From Hyphomicrobiaceae bacterium (GTDB lineage Bacteria > Pseudomonadota > Alphaproteobacteria > Rhizobiales > Hyphomicrobiaceae), in contig JAGRKV010000029.1 in the NCBI GenBank assembly GCA_020442165.1, positions 98,558 to 162,557 of the forward strand: a DNA stretch of 64,000 nt, in the 5' to 3' direction. Each line of letters opens with the position of its first letter. Position 1 is the first letter of the stretch. The notes beneath the pieces are model-generated. The model searched no databases, was not told the origin of the DNA, and was given only the letters and a program-made list of their open reading frames with translations. The translations under genes and the position numbers were made by a program. Shown here piece by piece: positions 31,138 to 39,460 of this stretch.

Positions 31138-32130
31138 ATGCCATTCGGACTGACCTGGCAAAGCTTTTTTGCAAAGAAGAGGTTCGAGGACCTGAGCGAA
31201 CAGGAAATACTCGCACTCGCCATCTCCTCCGAGGAAGAGGACGGCGAAATTTACGCGACATATGCGAACAAATTGCGCGGCGATTTCCCTGCCTCCGCAG
31301 CGGTGTTCGACGACATGGCAGCCGAGGAGAACGGGCACCGCCGCCGCCTCATCGAACTCTACAAGAAGCGCTTTGGCAATTTCATCATCCCGCTTCGACG
31401 CGAGCACGTCGCCGGCTTCTATTCCAGAAAGCCCGTCTGGCTCGTCGAGAACTTGGGGCTCGACCGAATCCGCCAGGAGGTCGAAGACATGGAACAGCAG
31501 GCGCATGATTTCTATATCGCCGCTGCCGCGCGAGCGACGGACGCCGACATCCGCAAGCTGCTGGGTGATCTAGCAGCGGCCGAGGCCAAGCACCAGGACG
31601 TCGCGGAGCATTCGCTGGATGAGCATCTGGGCGAAGGCGCGCGGCAAACCGAGGATCTGGCCTCACACCGCCAGTTCGTCCTCACCTGGGTGCAGCCAGG
31701 TCTAGCTGGCCTGATGGACGGTTCAGTATCCACGCTGGCGCCGATCTTCGCGACCGCCTTCGCCACCCAGAATACCTGGACCACATTCCTGGTCGGTCTT
31801 TCTGCATCGATTGGCGCGGGCATCTCGATGGGCTTCACCGAGGCAGCCCATGACGACGGCAAGATTTCAGGAAGGGGCTCTCCGATAAAGCGCGGCATCG
31901 CCTCCGGTGTGATGACCACGATCGGCGGGCTGGGCCACGCTCTTCCCTACCTCATACCCTCTTTCTGGACCGCCACCACCATCGCCCTCGCAGTCGTGTT
32001 CCTGGAACTGTGGGCGATCGTCTGGATCCAGAACCGCTACATGGAAACGCCGTTCCTGCGCGCAACCTTCCAGGTCGCCCTCGGTGGTGCGCTCGTGCTC
32101 GCCGCCGGAATTCTGATCGGCGGTTCGTGA
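31138..32130 (+). CDS. mbfA: Membrane-bound ferritin / VIT1-type iron exporter
   Basis: A 330-residue two-part protein. Residues 1-165 form a ferritin-like (erythrin-vacuolar) di-iron domain with helices carrying ISSEEEDGEIYATYA, AAEENGHRRRLIE, EDMEQQAHDFYIAAA and AEAKHQDVAE; residues 170-330 form a CCC1/VIT1 membrane domain with about five helices. MbfA in Bradyrhizobium and Agrobacterium exports iron and protects from acid and peroxide stress, and is controlled by Irr. GGGAG lies upstream of ATG 31138; the open frame to 31021 is not protein-like. No clear ICE/Irr box seen. Confidence 0.92.
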   Translation: MPFGLTWQSFFAKKRFEDLSEQEILALAISSEEEDGEIYATYANKLRGDFPASAAVFDDMAAEENGHRRRLIELYKKRFGNFIIPLRREHVAGFYSRKPVWLVENLGLDRIRQEVEDMEQQAHDFYIAAAARATDADIRKLLGDLAAAEAKHQDVAEHSLDEHLGEGARQTEDLASHRQFVLTWVQPGLAGLMDGSVSTLAPIFATAFATQNTWTTFLVGLSASIGAGISMGFTEAAHDDGKISGRGSPIKRGIASGVMTTIGGLGHALPYLIPSFWTATTIALAVVFLELWAIVWIQNRYMETPFLRATFQVALGGALVLAAGILIGGS

Positions 32131-32431
32131 CGTCACACGGTGTTGCTTGGCTCCATCGACGCAGATGTGTCAGCGCCCCACTAACTTGGCCATCACGTTT
32201 CGACCTGCGTGCGTTACGAAAGACGGCACAGTTTTGGTTAGATAAGATTGAGTGACAGACAGGCTTTTCCCCCGACATACTGCATCCCGAACACAGCGCC
32301 TAGGGCTTGGCGCCGTCGGCACCGAGCTTCTTGCTTCTCGATGCCTGAAAAGCGCCTTCCGCACACCGAATATTTACAGTCACCGCAGCATAATGCCACG
32401 ATCTTTTAGCTACGCGGTGGATCCAATCGCC

Positions 32432-33031
32432 ATGACAGAAGCGGCAACCGAAACACCAGCAACTGCTGACAGCGCAATTAATGAATCTGACAACGCCTCG
32501 AAACTAGACATTTTGGGTGTCACGGCGATTGTGACTGCCGTCCTGCTGAACTTTCCATCAGTGACGGGTTTCTTGCCAACCGTGCTCGTCGGATTCCTTT
32601 ATTTGATCGGGATCGTCGTCATCACTGCTGCCGCTCTACAATATGTCAAAGATTATTCCGATCTGGTGAAAACGACGACTTTCATCTTCAGTGGATTGGT
32701 TATCGTGGCGGTTGCCTGCGTGCCAGGATGGTTTCTCGATCCGCTGAATGTAATAGCTCGCCAACACCAAGGAGATTTGTGCCGGATGGCACTGCAGATC
32801 GGAATGAGTGCGTCCGTAGTAAAACAGAAAGGCGACGTCTACGACTCCGCTGGTGGATACCAGTACAATTGTATTGCGTATGGCAATGGCGACTTCAAAT
32901 GGTCCACCGTCGGTGATCGAGCGCGCTTAAATCCCATTATAACCTGGACCGTGGAAAATGATTTCTTGTTTGTGAGGGGTGTGGTGCGTGAGGACGGTAG
33001 TCTATATGGCGCTTACAAAATGCGTCTTTGA
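32432..33031 (+). CDS. Small membrane protein with a C-terminal soluble domain, unknown
   Basis: From ATG 32432 a 199-residue protein (the frame reaches 32252; ATG 32393 is possible). Three hydrophobic helices (about residues 27-48, 50-70 and 80-105) are followed by a soluble part with two cysteines (DLCRMALQ, YQYNCIAYG) and a beta-rich end (TWTVENDFLFVRGVVRED). Composition is visibly AT-richer than the neighbours upstream, suggesting acquisition. It is outside the repeat-bounded element. No family recognised. Confidence 0.65.
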   Translation: MTEAATETPATADSAINESDNASKLDILGVTAIVTAVLLNFPSVTGFLPTVLVGFLYLIGIVVITAAALQYVKDYSDLVKTTTFIFSGLVIVAVACVPGWFLDPLNVIARQHQGDLCRMALQIGMSASVVKQKGDVYDSAGGYQYNCIAYGNGDFKWSTVGDRARLNPIITWTVENDFLFVRGVVREDGSLYGAYKMRL

Positions 33032-33335
33032 TTGAACAAGCCAACCTGCCCATACTTTGCCTGTGAGAACGCATCGTACCATGCAATTCTCATAATCGCC
33101 GAACAAGGTATCCGCGCATGCTGAGCTTTAGGTAGCGGAAGCATCAATTACCCCAACCGTTAGGGTGTCTGCCCGAAGCTGGACGCGGTTTGCTTGGCAC
33201 TCTCAATTTTCCGGATGCGACTTAGCGCCAGGAATGGTTGCCCAGAAAATTTGCCATCAGAATGCCAAAGAAGCATCAGGGCAAAATTCTCGAATAGCTA
33301 TTGCCTCGAAACTTTCCCACCAATTCAGGAAGTTG

Positions 33336-33354
33336 AGTGGTGCCGCTTGCGTGA
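33336..33354. repeat. attL core (left 19 bp direct repeat)
   Basis: AGTGGTGCCGCTTGCGTGA, identical to 51681-51699. The next base differs (A here, C at the right end) and the base before differs (G versus A), so the exact repeat is 19 bp. Left chromosomal junction of the element. Confidence 0.88.
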
Positions 33355-33556
33355 ACAGAACTGAACCACGTTATATACGTGTAGTATCAATGACTTATGA
33401 CGACTGCTAACACTTTTTGTGCAGCACTTTTATAAGCAAAAAGTCGTAGGTGTAACCTCGGTCGGCGGCACCGAAACGGACCCCCTCTGATTCTTCGGCT
33501 AAGGGGGCCAATCGTCAGTATACGCATCCCTCTAACAGCCTCTTAAGAGCCACCCG

Positions 33557-33585
33557 CCGTTAACGTTAATTAGTAAGGTTAACGG
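33557..33585. promoter_or_regulatory. Inverted repeat CCGTTAAC-N13-GTTAACGG, candidate operator
   Basis: Perfect 8 bp arms at 33557-33564 and 33578-33585. The same GTTAA core occurs in palindromes at 34948-34972 and 35213-35233 and singly near 39125, 43309 and 44713, all in or next to intergenic regions of the element, suggesting binding by one of its XRE-type regulators. Confidence 0.5.
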
Positions 33586-33908
33586 AGTTCTCGACCCGAC
33601 CGCATGGTGCCTTACTCCCCGTTACCGCTCGCGTTCCCCGCTTGGGCCGGTCGTCTGTTGCAGTTCCGTCGATATGTCTGCTACTGGACCATGACACTTA
33701 CTCCTCACTCTCTATTCTCGTAGTCTACTTCATCTCTCTGCCCATGTCGAAGAAAAGGCGTAGACGTAGTAAATAGAGTCTTAATAGAACAATAGGTTTC
33801 GATTCACCATACGGCGTGTGAAGACTCGACTATTCTCCGTTACTACTTCATATTAACTACAGATGCGGACGCCCTAAAGGGCTTCCGAACTGCGGATACT
33901 TAGAAGGA

Positions 33909-34613
33909 ATGCGGGAAGTGCATAGCAAGCGAGCTTTCGGTTACATCCGGGTCAGCACCGATCAACAGGCCGAACGTGGCGACTCTCTCGCAGTGCAGCG
34001 AAAAGCTATCGAACTGATCTGCGAGCTTGAGGGCTTCGACCTCGTGGACGTGTTCGCCGACCCCGGCACGTCTGGCGGCGTGGCTCTGGCCAAGCGCCCT
34101 GAAGGCTCTCGTCTGTTGGCTGCGGTTAACGCAGGCGACGTGATCGTCGGCGTGAAACTTGACCGCGTTTTTCGAGACGCCACCGACGCGACGGGAACCC
34201 TGAAGCTTCTGAGAAAGCGGGGCGTCGGTCTCTACCTGAAAGACCTTGGCGGTGATGTCACCGACAGTTCCGTCAGCGCTCTCGTGTTCGGTCTCTTGAG
34301 CAACGTCGCTGAATTCGAGGTTGCCCGCCGATCTGAACGGATCAGGGAAGTGAAGGCTGCAAACCGCGCGGTCAACCGGTTCCTCGGTGGTGCGTCACCG
34401 CTCGGCTACGTTGTCGAAGTGGATGACATGACAGGTAAGAAGCGGATCGTGGTGGATGTCGAAGCCCACAACCTAGCCCGTCAGTTGAGGGCGCAAGGCT
34501 ACTCGGCTCGGATGGCAGCCGGTGCCATGAAGGCTCACGGATACAAAGCGAGTGATAAAAGCGTGAGCAAGCTTTGGGCTACGATGGACGAGTCTACCGT
34601 TGCAGTCGGCTAG
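33909..34613 (+). CDS. Small serine recombinase (resolvase/invertase family)
   Basis: A 234-residue serine recombinase. Catalytic domain: AFGYIRVSTDQQAERGDSL with nucleophile Ser16, FADPGTSGGVALAKRPE, VKLDRVFRDATD and NVAEFEVARRSERIREVKAA (the E-helix). The C-terminal 60 residues form a short HTH-type region (ARQLRAQGYSARMAAGAMKAH). Proteins of this size resolve or invert DNA at local sites rather than integrate. GTG 33918 has better ribosome-binding spacing (AAGGA at 33903) than ATG 33909. Its natural target could be in the adjacent 34.6-35.2 kb non-coding region. Confidence 0.9.
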   Translation: MREVHSKRAFGYIRVSTDQQAERGDSLAVQRKAIELICELEGFDLVDVFADPGTSGGVALAKRPEGSRLLAAVNAGDVIVGVKLDRVFRDATDATGTLKLLRKRGVGLYLKDLGGDVTDSSVSALVFGLLSNVAEFEVARRSERIREVKAANRAVNRFLGGASPLGYVVEVDDMTGKKRIVVDVEAHNLARQLRAQGYSARMAAGAMKAHGYKASDKSVSKLWATMDESTVAVG

Positions 34614-34947
34614 GCTGCCCAGCGCGCACCCTACATCTGCTCAACTGTCCAACTGTAAGTGTTCGACTCTCGTTATCGCTTTGCACGCGATGGAATCGTA
34701 TTGCACGCAATGCGCGATGACAGGGGCAGGGCAGCACCTTGCCCTCATCACCTTATGACCCTAACCCGTCACCACTCACGGATCACCGCTTACGTGCTGA
34801 TCGCATACGCAGTTGGCCAGTTGGTCCGTCGCTCGGCTCTGTCGATCACCTGACCGACTGACCTATGATGATGTCATGATCGATGGCGCTGATGGACCAT
34901 CGGGCCGCCTCGCAGGCTCTCTCGTTTGTCGTTCCGTTCTTCGTGCG

Positions 34948-34972
34948 ATTAACGTCAAAGATTCACGTTAAT
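34948..34972. promoter_or_regulatory. Inverted repeat ATTAACGT-N9-ACGTTAAT, candidate operator
   Basis: Perfect 8 bp arms at 34948-34955 and 34965-34972, sharing the GTTAA core with the palindromes at 33557 and 35213. Confidence 0.5.
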
Positions 34973-35122
34973 GCGTTGGATCGATTCACGACTCCATTTC
35001 GTGAACTCTTTGAAACTAAATCCAAAACGGGATTGGGACTCCCGCAAGGGTCCCAAAGGGGGTATGGCTATACCGGCATTTGGTCGGGCTCCCACCTATA
35101 CGTCCAATAATCCCCATTTTTG

Positions 35123-35164
35123 GTTTTGTCCAATGTTAAAAATAAATGGCACATTGGACAAAAC
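35123..35164. repeat. 14 bp perfect inverted repeat upstream of the tape-measure gene
   Basis: GTTTTGTCCAATGT (35123-35136) and ACATTGGACAAAAC (35151-35164) around a 14 nt AT-rich spacer. A partial copy of the arm (GTCCAATAATCCCCAT) lies at 35102-35117, and AATCCCCAT recurs at 35202-35210. There is no U tract, so a protein-binding or RNA-structure role is more likely than termination. Confidence 0.7.
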
Positions 35165-35185
35165 ACTAGTTGTTGCAGGCGCTTA

Positions 35186-35233
35186 TTGACATTCTATTTT
35201 TAATCCCCATCTACCGTTAACATGTTTAACGGT
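35186..35233 (+). promoter_or_regulatory. Promoter with overlapping palindromic operator for the tape-measure gene
   Basis: A consensus -35 TTGACA at 35186-35191, with a weak -10 (ATCTAC) 17 bp on at 35209-35214. A palindrome ACCGTTAA-CATGT-TTAACGGT (35213-35233) covers the expected transcription start, so a repressor bound there would block transcription. Confidence 0.5.
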
Positions 35234-35246
35234 GGCGGGTAGTTTC

Positions 35247-38200
35247 GTGTCAGATTCCCTTGCGATTCAAATTGACGTAAGCGCTGCGAAGGCCGCGCTG
35301 GACACGCTGCGAAAGTCCTTCGACGGCTTTTCGAGCGGCGTTGAAACGGGTGTTGCGAAAGCCTCATCTGCTGTCCAACGGCTCAACACGGCGATGCAGG
35401 GCCTTAAGGCCGTTGATGCCAGCAAATCCGTGGACTCGCTTACACGACTGAATACGGCGATGTCGGCGCTCGCGAATGCTTCCGGCCTGAAGGGCTTGGC
35501 GGCAGAACTGCGCAGCCTCGCCTTGCTGGACGTAAGCAGGCTTGAGTCGCAACTACGTCAAATCGGTGTAGCGCTGCGGTCCATCCAACCCCCACCGGGA
35601 CTAGCCGCTACCGTCTCGCAACTACGCGCGTTGGGATCGGCTGCACAGACTGTCGGATCACAGGTCAACTCTGCATCGGGCTCTATCCGTCAACTCGGAT
35701 CGGCATCACAGCAAGCGCGAGGTGGCCTGTCGTCCATGTCGGGGGGCTTGGGTGGGCTCCGTGGAACACTCACGACGGTTGCAGCCGGGTTCGGTGTGAT
35801 CTTGGGTGCGGCGGGCATCGGCGGATTTGTCAGTAAGAGCCTGGAAGCGTCGTCGTCGGTGAACAGCTTCAACGCGGCGCTGACGAGCATCACGGGCTCT
35901 AGTAGCACAGCTAAGGATGCACTCGGTTGGGTCAACAATGAAGCGAACCGGCTCGCTGTGGACCTGTCGTCGGCACGCGATGGCTTCAAGAACTACGCCG
36001 CTTCCGCCCTGTTGGCCGGTCAAGACATGGACCAAGTTAAGCAGACGTTTTCGGGCGTCTCGACGGCGGCCCGCGTCCTCAATCTCAGCGCCGACGACAC
36101 CTCAGGCGTCTTCCGTGCTCTTTCTCAGATCGCATCGAAAGGTGTGGTCCAGATGGAAGAACTGAGAGGCCAGATCGGCGACCGTATGCCCGGTGCTATC
36201 GATGCCATGGCCCGTGCTCTTGGTGTCGGCAAAGATCAGCTCTTCGAGATGGTCAAGGCTGGAAAGGTCGGCGCTGACATCCTTCCCAAGTTCGGCGAAG
36301 AGCTGGCCAAGACGTTCGGCCCCGGTTTGGCGCAAGCGCTGAACACTCCCGAAGCTCAGATGCAGCGCCTCTCTAATACGATGACTCAAGTCGCGTCGTC
36401 GTTCGGCACCAACTTCTTCACCCCATTGAAGGACGGCTTTAAGGCGCTCTCAGACGTGTTCTCGTCGGAACGGATGATTGGCACCATCCAGGGCATTGCC
36501 TCCGCCTTGGGTGAGCTAGCTACGGGGTTCGTCGCGGGCTTTGCCGGGGCCTTCGACGTGCTTGGTCGCGTCAGCGAAGCCCTGTCTAACGCCTATAACA
36601 ACGTAGTCTCGTTTCTCCAAAACTGGGGGCTGCTGTCGGAAGGTTTTACAGCGGCGAACGCAGCGGGCGATAAGACCGCATCCACACTCAAAGTCGTGGG
36701 CGTGATGCTCGCTGGTCTGGCCATCGCCGGGACCATCGCCGCTGGCGTGTCCCTACTCTCTACAGCCTTCAGCACGGCTGCTGTGGCCGCTACAGCCCTT
36801 GCCCGTGGCATCGCCTTCCTGATGGTGTCGGGTGGACCTATCACCCTCCTTCTGACGGGACTCGCAGCCGCTGGCGTCGTCGTCGCCGCGAAGATGGGTC
36901 TTTTTGAGAAGGCGATGGACAAGGTGAAGGGCGTGATGCCCGATACATCCGCTGCGATAGCAGGCGTTACCGGCACATCGGACCAGCTCAAAGAATCGAT
37001 GTCCGCCACCTTGGACAAGACTCAGGATTTCACGACGGCACAGGAAAAGTTGTCGAAGGGCTTCGAGACGGTGCAGGCATCGGCGACTCAGTTGCCCGGC
37101 GCGATGGGCCAACTGCAAGCCACCGTATCGACGCTGACTAACCCGCTGGAAGGCGTAGCCAAGTCATCGGGTAGCCTTGGACTAGCCTTTAGTGATCTAC
37201 GTGAGAGTGCGCCCGCGACCGCTACCGGATTCGCGAACCTACAGGGGTCAGTGTCGGCTCTGGCGGAACCACTCAACACCCTTAATCAGCACCTATTGGT
37301 TTCAGGTCCAGCCATGACTTCGCTGGCCACCTCGACTCCGGTATTCACAGGCGCACTGTCGTCGATGACGGTGCCAGACCTTAGCGGCTTCGCGGCGTCG
37401 ATCACGTCGATTGCTTCGCAGGCTGAGCCCTTGGCGCGCACAAAAGACGCGATGGGCGAATTCGTCGGCTACGTCAGCGCATCTATCGATCAGATCAGGG
37501 CGGCGGCTGTCGGCGTAGAGCGCTTGGCGATAGCGGGTACCAGCCTAGCCGGTGGCTTCAGCGCCGCGACTGAGGCCGGTGGTACCTTGGTCGCACAAAT
37601 GTCATCGGTAGAGTCGGGTGCAGCATCTCTGGAAGCTCAGATGCGATCACTGGAAGCGGCTGCTAGGGATGCGCTACGGGCTGCACAGGCTGCCCAGTCG
37701 GGTGGCGGTGGTACCGTTGACGCCGGATCGGGACGTTACGGCGGACTGAGCGAGTCCCTGCCCGAGTCGCTGACGGCACCGATGGACAAGTTCAACAACG
37801 CCCCAGCCTTTGCCGATGGTACCGCGAATACCTCACGTCAGCTCAGCAAGCTGCCGGGCGGCGGTATTCCGTCGATCCTTCACCCCAACGAGGCGGTAAT
37901 ACCGCTGAGCCGTGGTCGCAAGGTACCCGTCGATTTGAATCTGGCACTGACTGCACCGGCCCCTACCAACATTGATATGTCGGGGGTGGCGGATGCGCTG
38001 ACGATGGTTGCTGACACGCAGGGCAGACTGGCCAACTCGTTGGCGCAAGACACAGCCGTCACGATCCAGAACACTTGGACGGGCGTCGGTTTTTCGAAGC
38101 CAACAGGCAATGCCTTCGTGGGCTCGTTTGGGAATCCGGCTGATCTGTCCATGAGGGGTAGTGCGGCGGGCGGATCGACGAGTCAACGGGCCGACTCCCC

Positions 38201-38360
38201 GTCCGCAACATCTGCGACCGGATCAGGCGTTACCGTCGTCATCGCTGAGGGCGCAATCCAAGTCCACGCCTCCGATCTGGATGGATTCAAGCGGTCTGAA
38301 GACCAGCTAGCACGCGGGCTGGCTGAGAAGATCAAACGCGCAACACGAAGGGTGCAGTAA
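35247..38360 (+). CDS. Phage tail tape-measure protein
   Basis: About 1,037 residues from GTG 35247 (GTG 35232 would add five but leaves almost no 5' leader after the predicted promoter). The N-terminal 170 residues are Ser/Ala/Leu-rich and likely coiled coil. The tape-measure domain covers about residues 190-380, with FNAALTSITGSSSTAKDAL and MEELRGQIGDRMPGAIDAMA. Hydrophobic segments follow at about 485-560 (VVGVMLAGLAIAGTIAAGV, ITLLLTGLAAAGVVVAA), as in tape measures that enter the host membrane. The C-terminal half is Ser/Thr/Ala-rich with repeated tape-like helices, ending in a basic AEKIKRATRRVQ. Tape measures set tail length at about 1.5 angstrom per residue, here near 150 nm. No other tail, capsid or packaging gene is nearby. 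Confidence 0.85.
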   Translation: MSDSLAIQIDVSAAKAALDTLRKSFDGFSSGVETGVAKASSAVQRLNTAMQGLKAVDASKSVDSLTRLNTAMSALANASGLKGLAAELRSLALLDVSRLESQLRQIGVALRSIQPPPGLAATVSQLRALGSAAQTVGSQVNSASGSIRQLGSASQQARGGLSSMSGGLGGLRGTLTTVAAGFGVILGAAGIGGFVSKSLEASSSVNSFNAALTSITGSSSTAKDALGWVNNEANRLAVDLSSARDGFKNYAASALLAGQDMDQVKQTFSGVSTAARVLNLSADDTSGVFRALSQIASKGVVQMEELRGQIGDRMPGAIDAMARALGVGKDQLFEMVKAGKVGADILPKFGEELAKTFGPGLAQALNTPEAQMQRLSNTMTQVASSFGTNFFTPLKDGFKALSDVFSSERMIGTIQGIASALGELATGFVAGFAGAFDVLGRVSEALSNAYNNVVSFLQNWGLLSEGFTAANAAGDKTASTLKVVGVMLAGLAIAGTIAAGVSLLSTAFSTAAVAATALARGIAFLMVSGGPITLLLTGLAAAGVVVAAKMGLFEKAMDKVKGVMPDTSAAIAGVTGTSDQLKESMSATLDKTQDFTTAQEKLSKGFETVQASATQLPGAMGQLQATVSTLTNPLEGVAKSSGSLGLAFSDLRESAPATATGFANLQGSVSALAEPLNTLNQHLLVSGPAMTSLATSTPVFTGALSSMTVPDLSGFAASITSIASQAEPLARTKDAMGEFVGYVSASIDQIRAAAVGVERLAIAGTSLAGGFSAATEAGGTLVAQMSSVESGAASLEAQMRSLEAAARDALRAAQAAQSGGGGTVDAGSGRYGGLSESLPESLTAPMDKFNNAPAFADGTANTSRQLSKLPGGGIPSILHPNEAVIPLSRGRKVPVDLNLALTAPAPTNIDMSGVADALTMVADTQGRLANSLAQDTAVTIQNTWTGVGFSKPTGNAFVGSFGNPADLSMRGSAAGGSTSQRADSPSATSATGSGVTVVIAEGAIQVHASDLDGFKRSEDQLARGLAEKIKRATRRVQ

Positions 38361-38686
38361 TGCCTACCAAGATCACGATGGCAATCATCGACACGACAAC
38401 GCGGAACCCGGTGACGGGTGCAGTTGAGATCGAGCGCAAAGCGCACCCTGTCAGCGCAGACGAGGTTATCGACGCGTTGCATGGTCCTACGACGGTGTTT
38501 GTCGAAGAGGCCGGGCGGCATGACCATCGGTTGGCGCGTCAGTGGCCGGGTGTGCCGCGTGGGCTGCGGCTTGAGATCATTGAGACCGTCGTGGACGACG
38601 TGACAGGTACCGGCGACCTCATCAACTGGTTGCAGGACGTTAAGGGCGCAGAGATCGTTCTGCTACCGGCAGGGACGCCAACGTAA
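38360..38686 (+). CDS. Hypothetical protein coupled to the tape-measure gene
   Basis: A 108-residue protein (MPTKITMAIIDTTTRNPVTG at the start, DVTGTGDLINWLQDVKGAEI near the end). Its ATG overlaps the tape-measure stop (TAATG), so the two are translated together and this may be a small tail-associated or chaperone-like protein. No recognised domain. Confidence 0.7.
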   Translation: MPTKITMAIIDTTTRNPVTGAVEIERKAHPVSADEVIDALHGPTTVFVEEAGRHDHRLARQWPGVPRGLRLEIIETVVDDVTGTGDLINWLQDVKGAEIVLLPAGTPT

Positions 38687-38747
38687 CGAGATTGGGCGCT
38701 TAGCGGCGCTCAGTAGGACAGCCGGGCAGCGTAGGCGCTCGGCTCGT

Positions 38748-38787
38748 GACCGGGGGCGGCACTCTCCGCCCGCTGCTGCCTCCGGTC
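38748..38787 (+). other. Nested GC-rich hairpin after the tape-measure pair
   Basis: Outer stem GACCGG (38748-38753) with CCGGTC (38782-38787); inner stem GGGCGG (38754-38759) with CCGCCC (38766-38771) around a 6 nt loop, with a ten-base bulge on the 3' side. It follows the two tail genes by 60 bp. No U tract follows, so it could be a processing/stability structure or a DNA site rather than a standard terminator. Confidence 0.4.
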
Positions 38788-38879
38788 TCAAAGTTTCGTC
38801 CCGCATTGTGCAGGTGCTGGGGCGATGGCGGCGGGCTCATGTGGCCGCGTGGGTCCGCCGCTTACAACACGAGGATAGG

Positions 38880-39119
38880 ATGACGACGACTAAGCAATGT
38901 AGCGCCTGCAAGGCACTCAAGGATGTGTCCTGCTACGGCTCCGACGCCAGCCGGTCCGATGGACGCGAACATCGCTGTAGAGCGTGCATCGCGCGCAAGA
39001 ATCGAGACGCCTACCGTAAGAGGCGGGGTGCTTTGGGGGCGACCTACAGGGCGCGCGGACGGCAACTGATGACGAATGAAAATTTACTATTTTTAGCCAA
39101 AGATAAAAGCCAAAATTAA
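38880..39119 (+). CDS. Small zinc-finger protein (HNH-associated type)
   Basis: 79 residues with a treble-clef-like zinc motif: CSACKALKDVSCYGSD then DGREHRCRACIARKNRDAYR. This C-x2-C ... C-x2-C pattern with a DG(R)...YR context is the N-terminal zinc finger found on many phage HNH endonucleases, but the HNH nuclease part itself is absent. ATG 38880 follows AGGATAGG. It may bind DNA or a partner; otherwise a remnant of a longer nuclease. Confidence 0.65.
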   Translation: MTTTKQCSACKALKDVSCYGSDASRSDGREHRCRACIARKNRDAYRKRRGALGATYRARGRQLMTNENLLFLAKDKSQN

Positions 39120-39141
39120 GGAGCGTTAACAGTGGCTTAGG

Positions 39142-39170
39142 TTGACTCTCATGAGAGATTATGTTAAGGT
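39142..39170 (+). promoter_or_regulatory. Likely promoter of the replication gene
   Basis: TTGACT (39142-39147), 17 bp spacer containing the palindrome CTCATGAG, then TAAGGT (39165-39170). A GTTAAC box (39125-39130) lies just upstream of the -35. It would give a leader of about 280 nt before the replication gene. Confidence 0.5.
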
Positions 39171-39281
39171 TAAAACGTGTCCAGGGATGGCATGATACGG
39201 TAGCGTGATCGAACGGTCACAATACCCTCAAAAGATGTGTCGCCCAGAGCACAATCCGTGCTGACGGACCCTCATGCCCAA

Positions 39282-39357
39282 AAAGGAAAACCCGCTTCGG
39301 CGGGATGGTTCCGAAGCGGGTCGTAGGTGTCCAGTCATGTACGGGTCGAAACTCGTC
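39282..39357 (-). ncRNA. Candidate countertranscript RNA, about 75 nt, antisense to the replication-gene leader
   Basis: On the minus strand a near-consensus promoter (TTGACT at 39394-39389, then TATATA 17 bp on at 39371-39366, or TATATT with 19 bp) is followed about 45 nt after the predicted start by a perfect 11 bp hairpin (ACCCGCTTCGG/CCGAAGCGGGT, 39321-39290) and TTTCCTTTTT. Promoter plus terminator with no open frame between predicts a short stable RNA opposite the leader of the primase gene. Such RNAs control replication in phage P4 and many plasmids; this role is inferred. Confidence 0.6.
39290..39321 (-). terminator. Intrinsic terminator reading leftward
   Basis: Perfect 11 bp stem (arms 39290-39300 and 39311-39321), 10 nt loop. 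Read on the minus strand it is followed by TTTTCCTTTTT, so it terminates leftward transcription. No leftward gene lies upstream of it, which is why a short RNA is proposed. Confidence 0.75.
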
Positions 39358-39460
39358 ACGAAGAATATATAACAAAAAGAACGTGATGAGTCAAGTGCAC
39401 TGACCGGAAGCGACCGCCATAGAGGCGGGACCGGCAATCGCAAAAGAAGGAGTGAAGCCA

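Larger units (their letters stand above)
33032..33908. other. 877 bp without genes spanning the left junction
   Basis: 33,032-33,335 is chromosomal and empty. Inside the element, 33,355-33,908 has no convincing gene. It holds inverted repeats: ACTTTTTG 33412-33419 with CAAAAAGT 33437-33444, CCCCCT 33481-33486 with AGGGGG 33502-33507, and the GTTAAC palindrome at 33557-33585. GCCCTAAAGGGC near 33,871 sits just before the recombinase. By position it may hold excision-factor sites and the recombinase promoter. Confidence 0.4.
34614..35246. other. 633 bp non-coding region rich in repeats, before the tape-measure gene
   Basis: Two copies of TTGCACGC in exact 20 bp register (34681 and 34701), an inverted repeat ATTAACGT-N9-ACGTTAAT (34948-34972), a hairpin TTGGGACTCCCGCAAGGGTC... 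at 35034-35057 with a GCAA loop, and a 14 bp inverted repeat (35123-35164). Open frames of 64 and 75 codons exist but show no protein-like features. Probably a control and/or recombination region. Confidence 0.45.

Noticed and set aside
33165..33410. 81-codon frame across the left attachment site
   Set aside because: It spans the junction of two DNAs and has no protein-like features; chance open frame.
34659..35110. Two small ORFs (64 and 75 codons) between recombinase and tape measure
   Set aside because: No ribosome binding site, atypical composition, and they run through inverted repeats that look regulatory.
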